IMG/VR virus record: IMGVR_UViG_3300032285_000369
Coordinates: 1 to 37,585 of that record
DNA length: 37,585 nucleotides
DNA from: a virus
Strand: one strand, 5' to 3'
Shown here: positions 23,347-31,543 of the stretch, in pieces
How positions within the stretch are numbered: position 1 is the stretch's first letter
How the letters are laid out: every line of letters starts with the position of its first letter
The notes under the pieces: model-generated
What the model saw: only the letters and a program-made list of their open reading frames with translations
Databases searched by the model: none
What the model was told of the DNA's origin: nothing
Program-made: the position numbers and the translations under genes

Positions 23347-23793
23347 ATGGATGAGTTAAAAACAGCAATTAAAGTATTACTGGCTAATGCAACAGTAATG
23401 TATTATAAGACACACCAGTTTCATTGGAACGTAGAAGGTATTGAATTTACTCAGTATCATACATTCTTTGAAGAAATATATACTGATGTTTATAACTCTG
23501 TAGATCCAACTGCTGAACTACTACGTAAGTTAGATGAGTATGCTCCAGTTAGTATTGATGAACTTTACAAATATAAAACATTAGAAGAAGAAACAACTAG
23601 AGTTATCCTTCTTTCTGATATTCTAGCAAGTCTGATTAAGGCAAACGACGAAGTCCTTGCCAGCCTAAATAAAGTGTTCACTATTGCAAATACGAATAAA
23701 CAACAAGGCATTTGCAATTTTATTGCTGATAGAATAGATACGCATCAGAAGCATGGTTGGTTCTTACGTGCTTCTGCTAAGAAAATAGGGTAA
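23347..23793 (+). CDS. Dps-like ferritin
   Basis: A 148-residue ferritin-family protein of the DNA-starvation (Dps) type. The ferroxidase signature is visible: KTHQFHWNVEG (H26-W-N), H38 in TQYHTFFEE, and D53-x3-E57 in VDPTAELLR. Dps forms 12-subunit shells that oxidise and store iron and may bind DNA, protecting it from peroxide. It lacks a lysine-rich DNA-binding N-terminus. It lies among late genes, 2 bases after the nucleotidyltransferase-fold gene and 2 bases before the RNA-ligase-like gene, so it could be made late or packaged. Confidence 0.85.
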   Translation: MDELKTAIKVLLANATVMYYKTHQFHWNVEGIEFTQYHTFFEEIYTDVYNSVDPTAELLRKLDEYAPVSIDELYKYKTLEEETTRVILLSDILASLIKANDEVLASLNKVFTIANTNKQQGICNFIADRIDTHQKHGWFLRASAKKIG

Positions 23794-23795
23794 GT

Positions 23796-25010
23796 ATGAA
23801 ATCGTTTCAAACATTTTTAAAAGAAGAAGCTGAAGGCGAAAAACTAAAGCATATTACTCATGCTGAAGATCGCCCATTAATGCATGGTCATGAAGGATTT
23901 GAGCATGCTCATGGCGCACTAATGCAAGCCCATCATCATACTGTTGCTGGTGCTAATAATAGCAAGTTAACAATGAAGTATGATGGTTCTCCTTCAGTTG
24001 TTTTTGGTCACCATCCTAAGAATGGTAAGTTCTTTGTTGGCACAAAAGGTGCTTTCAATAAAGATCCAAAGATTAATCACACAGAAGCCGACATTGATAA
24101 GAACCATGGCCACGCTCCTGGATTAGCAGTTAAATTAAAAGCAGCATTAAAACATCTACCAAAAGTAACCCCAAAGACTGGCGTTTACCAAGGCGACATT
24201 ATGCACTCGGAAGGTGATGTTAAGACTGATAAGAAATCAGGTTCTGCTAAGTTTACTCCAAATACAATCTCTTATACTGCTCATGGCGATGAAGCAAAGA
24301 AAGCATCTGGCTCAAAGATTGGTGTAGCTGTTCACCAAAAATATGAGCATGGTGAAGGTGCAGATCCTAAGTCTTTAGAATCAATGCATGTTACTCCGCA
24401 TCCAGATACTCATAACTTTGGTGAACATAAAGATGTTCACCTTAAGACTGCTAATCATGACACTTCTAAAGTAAATTATCCAAAAGAAGCCCAAGACGAA
24501 TTCCATAAGCATATGAATGCCGCAAAAGATATTCATGATACTCATGGTCATAAAATGTATGATGCAGTTCACCCAGCCCATAGTGGTGATACTGGTCATT
24601 TGGCTTCTTATATTAATCATACAGTTAAAACAGATACAGTTCCAACTGCAAAAGGTTTACAAGGACACGTTACTGCTCATTATGAAAAGAAAGCAGCTGG
24701 TGTTAAGTCTGATGCAGCAAAAGCAAAACATACAGGTGAAGGTGCTTCACAAGTAGCGCATATCGAAAAGAATAAGTCACATTACGATAATCTATTGAAC
24801 ATGCACAGTCATTTGGCTGCTGCCAAGAATGTTTTAGTGAAACATTTAAATACTCATACTGGTGGTCTTGAGCATCACATTGGCGATAACAAAACAGATC
24901 CAGAAGGATTTGTTGTTAATCATGAACACAATGGTAAAGAACAACCAACTAAATTAGTTAATCGTAAAGAGTTTAGTAAAGCAAACTTGTTAAAGGTTTA
25001 TAAAAAATGA
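23796..25010 (+). CDS. RNA-ligase-like nucleotidyltransferase-fold late protein
   Basis: A 404-residue, strikingly histidine-rich protein of a family common in marine T4-like phages (DUF6267-like by memory). It shows ligase-type motifs: K61-YDGSPSVVFG resembles motif I (KxDG), GKFFVGTKGAF follows as in RNA ligases, GVYQGDIMHSEG is near motif III, and DPEGFVVNHE (E370) with PTKLVNR (K386) resemble motifs IV and V. This suggests a covalent nucleotidyl-lysine enzyme or a derived structural fold. The N-terminus MKSFQTFLKEEA is like other late proteins here. It overlaps the next gene by ATGA. Confidence 0.7.
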   Translation: MKSFQTFLKEEAEGEKLKHITHAEDRPLMHGHEGFEHAHGALMQAHHHTVAGANNSKLTMKYDGSPSVVFGHHPKNGKFFVGTKGAFNKDPKINHTEADIDKNHGHAPGLAVKLKAALKHLPKVTPKTGVYQGDIMHSEGDVKTDKKSGSAKFTPNTISYTAHGDEAKKASGSKIGVAVHQKYEHGEGADPKSLESMHVTPHPDTHNFGEHKDVHLKTANHDTSKVNYPKEAQDEFHKHMNAAKDIHDTHGHKMYDAVHPAHSGDTGHLASYINHTVKTDTVPTAKGLQGHVTAHYEKKAAGVKSDAAKAKHTGEGASQVAHIEKNKSHYDNLLNMHSHLAAAKNVLVKHLNTHTGGLEHHIGDNKTDPEGFVVNHEHNGKEQPTKLVNRKEFSKANLLKVYKK

Positions 25011-25426
25011 TCTCATTTAAAGAATACCTCGAAGAAGGTAAACGTGGATTGTGGGATAACATTCACGCTAAACAAGAAAGAATCAAGAATGGTTCTGGTG
25101 AACACATGCGCAAACCAGGAAGCAAAGGTGCTCCAACTGCTGCTGCATTAAAGGCTTCTCAAACCAACGAAGCTGCAGTTGATGCCAAGGGTTACAAATC
25201 ATCTACTGGTGGTCTGACTCAAAAAGGACGCGATCATTATAATGCTCAGGGTGGTCATCTAAAAGCACCAGTAACAACTCCACCTTCAAAGTTAAAGGCT
25301 GGTAGCAAAGCAGCAAATCGTCGTAAGTCTTTCTGTGCACGTATGAGTGGTGTTGAAGGTCCAATGAAGAAACCTAATGGTGAACCAACTCGTAAAGCAC
25401 TTGCTCTAAGAAAATGGAATTGTTAA
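25007..25426 (+). CDS. Conserved late phage protein (RKSFCARMSG family)
   Basis: A 139-residue basic protein ending in a strongly conserved phage signature: STGGLTQKGRDHYN, then PPSKLKAGSKAANRRKSFCA, then PMKKPNGEPTRKALALRKW. This domain occurs alone or as part of larger head-region proteins in many myoviruses. Its biochemical role is not known. The N-terminus (MISFKEYLEEGKRG) resembles its neighbours. High arginine and lysine content fits an internal, nucleic-acid-contacting virion protein, which is inference. Confidence 0.75.
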   Translation: MISFKEYLEEGKRGLWDNIHAKQERIKNGSGEHMRKPGSKGAPTAAALKASQTNEAAVDAKGYKSSTGGLTQKGRDHYNAQGGHLKAPVTTPPSKLKAGSKAANRRKSFCARMSGVEGPMKKPNGEPTRKALALRKWNC

Positions 25427-25427
25427 T

Positions 25428-28400
25428 ATGTTAACATATAAAAAACTACAAGAAGAATTGGGTGGAAAAGAAAAAACAGATAAATCTGTTTCTCTTAAAT
25501 CCCATAAGGTAATGGCATTCGGTCGCATGAATCCAATTACTACTGGGCATGAAGCAGTAGTTAATAAAGTCCATGAAGTTGCTAAGAAACATAACGCTGA
25601 TCATGTAGTTATTGTTTCACATAGCCAAGATGCTAAGAAAAATCCATTATCAGCTGAGCAAAAAGTTAAACATGCAAAGAATGCATTTCCTGGAACTAAT
25701 GTTCAAGCTGCCAGTAAAGAGAATCCTACTATCCTTCATCATGCTGCTCAAGCACATTCTGCTGGAGCGCAACATCTCCATGTAATTGCTGGTTCTGATC
25801 GCCACCAAGCCATGCATGATTTACTTCATAAGTATAATGGTCAACATGCTGCTCATGGTCATTATAATTTTAAATCTATTACTGTTCATTCTTCTGGCTC
25901 TCGAGATCCAGATGCTGAAGGTACTACTGGTATCTCTGCCAGCAAAATGCGCGAACATGCTGCTTCTGGTAATAAAGAAGCATTCCATGCTAATGCACCA
26001 TCTAAAATGAAACCTGAACATAAGGACGCAATGTATAACGACGTGCGTAAAGGTATGAATCTAAAAGAACATATCGAAAAAGTAGCTGGTGGTTATGAAG
26101 TTGAGAGCGAACATGGTAATAAAAATCTAGGTAAATCACCAACTCTTGCTGGTGCAAAGAAACGTCTAAAACAAGTGGAGTACTTTAAGCACATGAAAGA
26201 AGAAACTAAAGAACAACAAGATGATCGCGCAGCCCAATTAAAGCGTTTCAAAGATCAAATGACTAAAGCAAATGGTCCAAAGAAAGATACTGAACTTGGT
26301 TTAGATAAAAAAGAAAAAGAAGCAATGGTACAAGTTCAAGAAGTTCTACGTCCAGATATGGGTGCAGGTGCTTACATTAATGATTTTATCAAGTCAACAA
26401 ATCCACGTTTTAATAATAAGTCTAAAGAAGAACGTCGCAAGATGGCTATTGGTGCATACATGGCTGCCAAAGCAAGCATGAAAGAAGAAGTTCAGATTGA
26501 TGAACTGTCAACTGATCTACTAGGCAAATATAAAACTGCTGCTCATGCTTCTGCCAAAGCAGCTGATGCTTCTGGTAACTATGCAAAAGGTGACAAGCGT
26601 TTTAAAGGTATCAACAAAGCAACTAATAAACAATTTGACAATGATTTAAAGAAACATGGTCAAATAAAAGAAGGTTCTGATCCATACGAAAGAGCTGAAG
26701 AAAGTATGCGTTCAGCTGATGCTGCCAAGAAACAAGGTAAAATGGTTGATCACCATCTACATATGGCTGACTATCATGACAATCGCGCAGAATGGCACCA
26801 TGATGGTGGACGTGTTAAAATGGCAGAAATTGATTATGAAAAAGCAAAACACCATCATAATACAGCACTTGGTTTAAAAGAAGGTACTATTCAAACAAAT
26901 GGTACTGATCAAATTGAAACATCAACATCTGCTCCATCAGCATCAACATCAAAAGATACTACTATGGGCAAAAAGATTAAAGGATTTAAATTCTTTAATG
27001 GCGAGAATGATAAGCAAATGAATATGAATCAACCAATTAAGGAACAATTAGATCTTTGCTTACAACCACTAGAAGAAGCAGCAAAAGCAATTGATAGTGG
27101 TGAGTATGACTATGAAGGTCAAATGGCTCGCACTCAATTGCAAACTATTCTACGCAACTCAAAGGATTTAATTGATATGTTATCTGATGAAGATAACATG
27201 CCTGAGTGGGTTCAATCTAAGATCACTTTAGCACAAGATTATATTACTTGCGTAAGAGATTATCTACAATCTAAAGAAGAACTTGGTGAAAGTTTCAGAA
27301 GTTACTCTGGCAGAAGCCATGGTCATGCTTATGGTGGTGGTGGATTTGGTAAGAGAGAAAGAGAAGATGATGAGTACCATGTACCTGATCCAATTCCAGT
27401 AGCACCAACTATTGCTCGTAAATATATCAAAGGCACACCAGAGAACAAAGCAGCAAAGGCTGCAAGTAAACCAATCAATGGTCACCCAACTAATAAGACT
27501 AACGAAGAAGTCGAAGCAATTGACGAGAAGTCCATTCAAGCACGTCGCAATAAGACTTACAAAAACTTAATGGCTGCTTCTAAAGGTGCACGTGTTAACA
27601 GAGAATTAGGCATGACACCTAAAGATACTGGACATAAAAACAATCAGCAAATGAACAAAGCAATTGGTCGTGCTGTTACTCGTGGTGAAGTATTTGAGGC
27701 ATCTACTGGCAATCCAGGTAAGGGTTATCATGGCGCATGCGGTACTGCTGATGAGAAGTATGAAGAAATGCATAAGCATGTTAAGAATTTAACTGATGGT
27801 GATGATAAGACAGTTAAACATTATCTAGATTCAGGTCATGGCGAAAAACTTGCTGGACGCGAAGAAGATCATGACCATATTAAGTCAGACTTTAAAAAGT
27901 TTATGAAATACTATCGTCCAGAAATGAATGATTCAAAACCAGCTGTTAAAGAAGAAACTGCTCCAGTTGGAAAACCACAAAAGATTGCGCTTAAAACTGC
28001 AGTAATTAAATTACATCCGAAAGGTGTTGCTTCTGACACTGAAGAGGGTTGGGCAAAACCAAAAATTAAAGAGGGAACTATGAAATCATATAAAGACTTT
28101 TTACAATCATTAGATGAAAAACTAATTGGAAAACAAAAGAAAATCGACAAGAACCATAATAATAAAATAGATGCTGAAGATTTCAAACTTCTACGTAAAG
28201 AAGAAGTTGAATTAGATGAGTCTATTTACTCATCTGCTGAGCAAGCAAAAAATGTTGCTGCTGCATTAAAACAAAAACATAATGATGGGAACTATTCTGT
28301 TGTTAAAACTAGAACTGGTCATAAAGTAGTCCACGCTTATGATAGCGACGCTAAAGTTAAATCTGCTATTAGATCAGTAAATGAAGAATCAACTGACCAT

Positions 28401-28808
28401 AAAGCTGAATACGAACATCATATGAATAAGCATATTGAGCATGCTGAATCAGGTGACTGGGATAAAGCTGAAGAGCATGCTGAGAAAGCAGAAGATGCTG
28501 CTACTAAACATTTTAAAGCAACTGGTAAGAAAATTTATGATCCAGGATACACTGGTGGTCATGAGCATATCACTAGCAGTCAGAATGAACAGAAAATTGA
28601 TGAAATCAAAATGGCTGATGTTCCTTCACGTATTATCAAAGGTAAATCTTATGGAGCTGATTACGAAGATCCAGAAGGCGCATTTGAGACTAAGAAAGAC
28701 ATGAAGAAACCAGAAAAAGCAGGTCGTAAGGCTGGTGCAGGTGCTGGCGTATACAAACCACGTGCAACTATGTCCAAGCTGAAGTCAGCTGGCGCAACTT
28801 ATAAATAA
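25428..28808 (+). CDS. Giant mosaic late protein with nucleotidyltransferase domain
   Basis: An 1126-residue mosaic. Residues ~25-210 form a cytidylyltransferase-like domain with FGRMNPITTGHEAV, SQDAKKNPL, VIAGSDRH and an intact ISASKMREH (ISSTxxR-type) motif. A long low-complexity lysine/glutamate/histidine-rich region follows, with recurring acidic linkers (KEEVQIDEL, NEEVEAIDE, KEEVELDES) that resemble late-protein termini. Near residue 905 an EF-hand/dockerin-like loop is visible (DKNHNNKIDAEDF). An in-frame ATG at 28080 after GAGGGA begins MKSYKDFLQ, like true starts of its neighbours. It is probably a virion or prohead-core protein; whether the enzyme domain is active is unknown. Confidence 0.75.
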   Translation: MLTYKKLQEELGGKEKTDKSVSLKSHKVMAFGRMNPITTGHEAVVNKVHEVAKKHNADHVVIVSHSQDAKKNPLSAEQKVKHAKNAFPGTNVQAASKENPTILHHAAQAHSAGAQHLHVIAGSDRHQAMHDLLHKYNGQHAAHGHYNFKSITVHSSGSRDPDAEGTTGISASKMREHAASGNKEAFHANAPSKMKPEHKDAMYNDVRKGMNLKEHIEKVAGGYEVESEHGNKNLGKSPTLAGAKKRLKQVEYFKHMKEETKEQQDDRAAQLKRFKDQMTKANGPKKDTELGLDKKEKEAMVQVQEVLRPDMGAGAYINDFIKSTNPRFNNKSKEERRKMAIGAYMAAKASMKEEVQIDELSTDLLGKYKTAAHASAKAADASGNYAKGDKRFKGINKATNKQFDNDLKKHGQIKEGSDPYERAEESMRSADAAKKQGKMVDHHLHMADYHDNRAEWHHDGGRVKMAEIDYEKAKHHHNTALGLKEGTIQTNGTDQIETSTSAPSASTSKDTTMGKKIKGFKFFNGENDKQMNMNQPIKEQLDLCLQPLEEAAKAIDSGEYDYEGQMARTQLQTILRNSKDLIDMLSDEDNMPEWVQSKITLAQDYITCVRDYLQSKEELGESFRSYSGRSHGHAYGGGGFGKREREDDEYHVPDPIPVAPTIARKYIKGTPENKAAKAASKPINGHPTNKTNEEVEAIDEKSIQARRNKTYKNLMAASKGARVNRELGMTPKDTGHKNNQQMNKAIGRAVTRGEVFEASTGNPGKGYHGACGTADEKYEEMHKHVKNLTDGDDKTVKHYLDSGHGEKLAGREEDHDHIKSDFKKFMKYYRPEMNDSKPAVKEETAPVGKPQKIALKTAVIKLHPKGVASDTEEGWAKPKIKEGTMKSYKDFLQSLDEKLIGKQKKIDKNHNNKIDAEDFKLLRKEEVELDESIYSSAEQAKNVAAALKQKHNDGNYSVVKTRTGHKVVHAYDSDAKVKSAIRSVNEESTDHKAEYEHHMNKHIEHAESGDWDKAEEHAEKAEDAATKHFKATGKKIYDPGYTGGHEHITSSQNEQKIDEIKMADVPSRIIKGKSYGADYEDPEGAFETKKDMKKPEKAGRKAGAGAGVYKPRATMSKLKSAGATYK
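28800..28807 (+). promoter_or_regulatory. T4 late promoter (TATAAATA)
   Basis: An exact match to the T4 late consensus TATAAATA, overlapping the stop codon of the giant gene and ending 28 bases before the ATG at 28836, which has its own AAGGAGAA binding site. It should be read by the phage late sigma factor with the sliding clamp. Confidence 0.75.
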
Positions 28809-28835
28809 ACAAGTCCAAATTCAAGGAGAATCAAA

Positions 28836-29645
28836 ATGGCACTATGGGGAAACAAAGACAGCAAATCTGCTACTGGTACAGTTAGCATCGATGCTGCAGG
28901 CGTAGTTACTGGTTCTAGCACTCTGTTCACTACAGAAGCTGCAATCGGTAATACTATCAAAGCAAATAGCGTAGAATATCAAATCGTATCTATTACTAGC
29001 AATACTGTTGCTAAAGTAATTATGGGTACTAATAACGGCAATGGTGCTGTTACTACTTGTTCTGCTCAATCATATACTTTATCTGAGAAGCCAACATATG
29101 TTGCTCACGGATCTACTGATAGCATCTCTATCATGGGTAACTCAAGCAAGATTTTCGGTGTTGACTCTACTGAAGAAGCGCAAACTGAAGCCAAAGCAAA
29201 AGGTATTGCTCATGCTGGTTGGGTTCGCTACCACAGCTATACTGATGCTCAAGGTAACGTACGTAACAAATCTGAAGTGTTAGTTGCTAACAATTCTATC
29301 ACTGGCGACCAAGCTGATGATACAACTCTACCAGATGGTACTATTACTATCGGTACTAACCCTGCAAGCGTTTCTGGTGCTGCCGCTACTTACACTGGTA
29401 CATTCACTGTTGCCGCAACTGCGTCTCCAACAGCGTCTCTATCTTACAACTGGCAAGTTTCTACTAATGGTGGATCTACTTGGGCTAACGCATCAGGTGG
29501 TGTCTACTCAGGTAACACAACTGCTACATTGACTCTAACTTCTGCTGCTAAAGCAACTTACAACAACTACCAATATCGTTGCCAAGTAAGTGCTACTGGA
29601 TACACAACTGTAACTTCTACAGCTGCGACTCTAGTTTACGCTTAA
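28836..29645 (+). CDS. Virion structural protein with Ig-like domain
   Basis: A 269-residue threonine/alanine/serine-rich beta protein. The N-terminus (MALWGNKDSKSATGTVSID, then GSSTLFTTEAAIGNTIK) follows a pattern recurring in virion proteins of marine T4-like phages. Residues ~120-155 contain GWVRYHSYTDAQGNVRNKSEVLV. The last ~90 residues look like an Ig-like domain (SLSYNWQVSTNGGSTWANA, then YRCQVSATGY), as in phage decoration or fibre proteins. A perfect late promoter and a strong AAGGAGAA site precede it and a terminator follows, so it is probably an abundant, independently expressed virion protein. Confidence 0.8.
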   Translation: MALWGNKDSKSATGTVSIDAAGVVTGSSTLFTTEAAIGNTIKANSVEYQIVSITSNTVAKVIMGTNNGNGAVTTCSAQSYTLSEKPTYVAHGSTDSISIMGNSSKIFGVDSTEEAQTEAKAKGIAHAGWVRYHSYTDAQGNVRNKSEVLVANNSITGDQADDTTLPDGTITIGTNPASVSGAAATYTGTFTVAATASPTASLSYNWQVSTNGGSTWANASGGVYSGNTTATLTLTSAAKATYNNYQYRCQVSATGYTTVTSTAATLVYA

Positions 29646-29661
29646 TAAGTAGTTATGTATG

Positions 29662-29687
29662 ATGGGGGAATAGTTCCCCCATTTCTT
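29662..29687 (+). terminator. Intrinsic terminator after the Ig-like virion gene
   Basis: A perfect nine-pair stem (ATGGGGGAA / TTCCCCCAT) with a TAG loop, followed by TTCTTTG, 17 bases after the stop codon. With the promoter at 28800 it makes the structural gene a single-gene transcription unit. Confidence 0.8.
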
Positions 29688-29705
29688 TGAGAGATATAAT
29701 GTGGT

Positions 29706-30083
29706 ATGAATGAAAAGTTAAGTGAAGCGAATTTTCTAATCTATGCAATGCATCATTATGATAACACTCAGTGTTATAGTTTATCAGAATTCGAAGATGA
29801 TTTAAAAAAGTTTTTATATCTTAAGAAATTAATCTCTAGGTATAAAAACAATGGCGATTTAAAAGAAAGACTAATACTCAATCATATAATCGTTCTTTAT
29901 AATCTGTTTGGTGATGCAACTACCAAGATGCTTTTTTATAAAGTAGATGAAGAATGTTGGGATATCCTTATAACATTTTTAGTATATCTTGATCGGATGC
30001 CAGAAGTCATAACAGATTATGGAATTATATTATCAGAAACAGTTTTAGATGAGAGAGTTATCTCCACACTAAGGAAAATTTAA
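29706..30083 (+). CDS. Conserved T4-like phage hypothetical (125 aa)
   Basis: A 125-residue helical protein of a family frequent in marine T4-like phages: IYAMHHYDNTQCYSLSEFED at the start, a FLYLKKLISRYKNNGDLKER helix, LILNHIIVLYNLFGDATTKML in the middle, and a C-terminal helix ending STLRKI. It is probably a late assembly or virion-associated protein, judged by position. The function is unknown. The ATG at 29706 lacks a strong binding site (GAGAG upstream). Confidence 0.72.
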   Translation: MNEKLSEANFLIYAMHHYDNTQCYSLSEFEDDLKKFLYLKKLISRYKNNGDLKERLILNHIIVLYNLFGDATTKMLFYKVDEECWDILITFLVYLDRMPEVITDYGIILSETVLDERVISTLRKI

Positions 30084-30622
30084 TGAGCCGTGTTATAGAC
30101 AACGTAATAGCATTTAAAGTTCTTAGAATGTTAGTTACTAACTTTACTGATACCGAGGCATTTAAACTTGGTATTATAGACCAGCATGGCAACGTATTAA
30201 GAAAGTCTAATCAATTTAGTACAGATGCGGAACGTAACGCATTTACTTATCTACATCGTTTAGTATTTAATCTTAAGAAACTAATTAATAGATTTGGTGG
30301 TGAGAATAAACTAAAGAGTATGGCTGCTGCTATTTGGTTAATCAGAGAAAACTATCAGAGTGGTTCGAAAACTACTTCTCAGTTAGAAGAAAGATTTAAA
30401 AAACTAATGGAAACAAATATCCATTTAGTTGAAGAAGAAATTATAGTTGGTCGTTTCTTACGAGAAGACGGCATGGGTGTTGGTGCAGTAGGTGGTGCTC
30501 CAACTAATAATACATCTGGTCCAGTTGCAACACAGGAGCCAAAGATTTATCCAAAGAGCAAGAACAAACCTATCTTTGGAATGGCAAGACGTAAACCACT
30601 GGCAGTTAAAGAGATTACATAA
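30083..30622 (+). CDS. Conserved T4-like late protein (179 aa)
   Basis: A 179-residue protein with a pattern common in marine T4-like late regions: an N-terminal helical part (VLRMLVTNFTDTEAFKLGII), YLHRLVFNLKKLINRFGG in the centre, AAAIWLIRENY, then a flexible proline/glycine-rich tail (EPKIYPKSKNKPIFGMARRK). Its start shares a base with the previous stop. The function is unknown; it is possibly a virion or neck-associated protein. A basic tail of this kind suits contact with nucleic acid or a scaffold. Confidence 0.72.
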   Translation: MSRVIDNVIAFKVLRMLVTNFTDTEAFKLGIIDQHGNVLRKSNQFSTDAERNAFTYLHRLVFNLKKLINRFGGENKLKSMAAAIWLIRENYQSGSKTTSQLEERFKKLMETNIHLVEEEIIVGRFLREDGMGVGAVGGAPTNNTSGPVATQEPKIYPKSKNKPIFGMARRKPLAVKEIT

Positions 30623-31212
30623 TGTGGATACTTGACTGGTTACCTTTTTGGATATTCCATCTAGTAGTTTTAGTTGGATTGTGTGGACTTGGTGCATCAT
30701 TGGTGTTAAAGTTCATTCCATTTATTTCAACATATAGATTACCAATTCAAGTAGTAGCAATTGCTATATTAGTATTTGGTGTTTATATGGAAGGTGGTAT
30801 TTCCAATCAAGAGAAATGGGAAGCCAAAGTTGCTGAAGTAAAATTAGAAATGGCAAAGAAAGATGCTGCATCTGCTGAAGCGTCTACGAAAGTAGTAACG
30901 AAGTACATAACTAAAGTTGAAGTTGTTAAGGAGAAGGGTGATGCAATCATCAAAGAAATACCAAAGTATATTAGCCAAGATGCTGATGCTAAGTGTCCTG
31001 TGCCTAATGGTTTCGTCGTGCTCCACGACAGTGCCAGTCGCAATGAAGTTCCCGACTCCACCAGAAGCGTTGATGCAGGAACCTCCGAAGTTAAACTCTC
31101 TGGCGTTGCCACAACAGTCACAGAAAACTACACAACCTACCACAAAGTAGCAGAACAATTAAAGTCTCTACAAGAGTGGATTAGGACTCAACAATCAATA
31201 TACAATAAGTAA
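30622..31212 (+). CDS. Inner-membrane spanin (Rz-like, i-spanin)
   Basis: A 196-residue lysis protein with two N-terminal membrane segments (WIFHLVVLVGLCGLGASLVL and IQVVAIAILVFGVYM), then a long charged periplasmic coiled coil (residues ~60-110), a cysteine, and a C-terminal helix KVAEQLKSLQEWIRTQQSIY. i-Spanins act with an outer-membrane lipoprotein partner to disrupt the outer membrane at lysis. A partner gene is nested in the +1 frame at 30941-31150, which strongly supports the call. Confidence 0.8.
   Translation: MWILDWLPFWIFHLVVLVGLCGLGASLVLKFIPFISTYRLPIQVVAIAILVFGVYMEGGISNQEKWEAKVAEVKLEMAKKDAASAEASTKVVTKYITKVEVVKEKGDAIIKEIPKYISQDADAKCPVPNGFVVLHDSASRNEVPDSTRSVDAGTSEVKLSGVATTVTENYTTYHKVAEQLKSLQEWIRTQQSIYNK
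30941..31150 (+). CDS. Outer-membrane spanin lipoprotein (Rz1-like, o-spanin), nested
   Basis: A 69-residue lipoprotein entirely inside the i-spanin gene in another frame. The signal peptide runs from MQSSKKY to a lipobox VSSC with the lipidated C27 (MLMLSVLCLMVSSC). The mature part is short and proline-rich (PTPPEALMQEPPK), as in Rz1. The start ATG at 30941 has an ideal AAGGAG seven bases upstream, so it is expressed and not a shadow. Overprinting explains the unusual codon use of the host gene over 30990-31140. Confidence 0.85.
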   Translation: MQSSKKYQSILAKMLMLSVLCLMVSSCSTTVPVAMKFPTPPEALMQEPPKLNSLALPQQSQKTTQPTTK

Positions 31213-31216
31213 TCGT

Positions 31217-31540
31217 ATGGAATTACCAGAGAGAATAGCCAAAATGGAAGCACAAGTAGAAGGCATCAAAGAAGATGTTGCTGCTGTAAAGCAGGACATC
31301 AAAGAGTTGCACTCTCGTGTGACAACAACCACTCGCGAGATTACTGATCATATTGATCGTAAGATTGATGACCTTGCTAGAAGCGATGAAGAACAGCATG
31401 TTGCAATGTCAAAGAAAATTGATGCAATTAAAGATCGTGTTGATCTTCTTGAACGCTGGAAATGGATGATTGTTGGTGGCGCAATTGCAGTTGGATATCT
31501 AATGTCGCACATAAACTTATTAGATAAGTTTTTTAAATAA
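31217..31540 (+). CDS. Single-TM coiled-coil protein (XhlA/holin-like)
   Basis: A 107-residue protein with a long N-terminal coiled coil (MEAQVEGIKEDVAAVKQDIKE, continuing to about residue 75), a WKWMIVGGAIAVGYLM membrane segment near residue 82-100 and a short charged tail. The layout matches XhlA-like or tail-anchored holin-associated proteins. It lies 4 bases after the i-spanin gene, so a lysis role is likely. No endolysin is visible in this window. Confidence 0.65.
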   Translation: MELPERIAKMEAQVEGIKEDVAAVKQDIKELHSRVTTTTREITDHIDRKIDDLARSDEEQHVAMSKKIDAIKDRVDLLERWKWMIVGGAIAVGYLMSHINLLDKFFK

Positions 31541-31543
31541 TGT

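Noticed and set aside
23796-25010. Reading the histidine-rich protein as a metal-transport or histidine-rich glycoprotein
   Set aside because: Histidines are spread along a protein with ordered ligase-like motifs and no signal peptide or membrane segment, so composition alone is not evidence for metal transport.
30807-31158. Two minus-strand frames opposite the spanin genes
   Set aside because: The plus strand already encodes two overlapping lysis proteins there; the antisense frames are a by-product of that composition and lack start signals.
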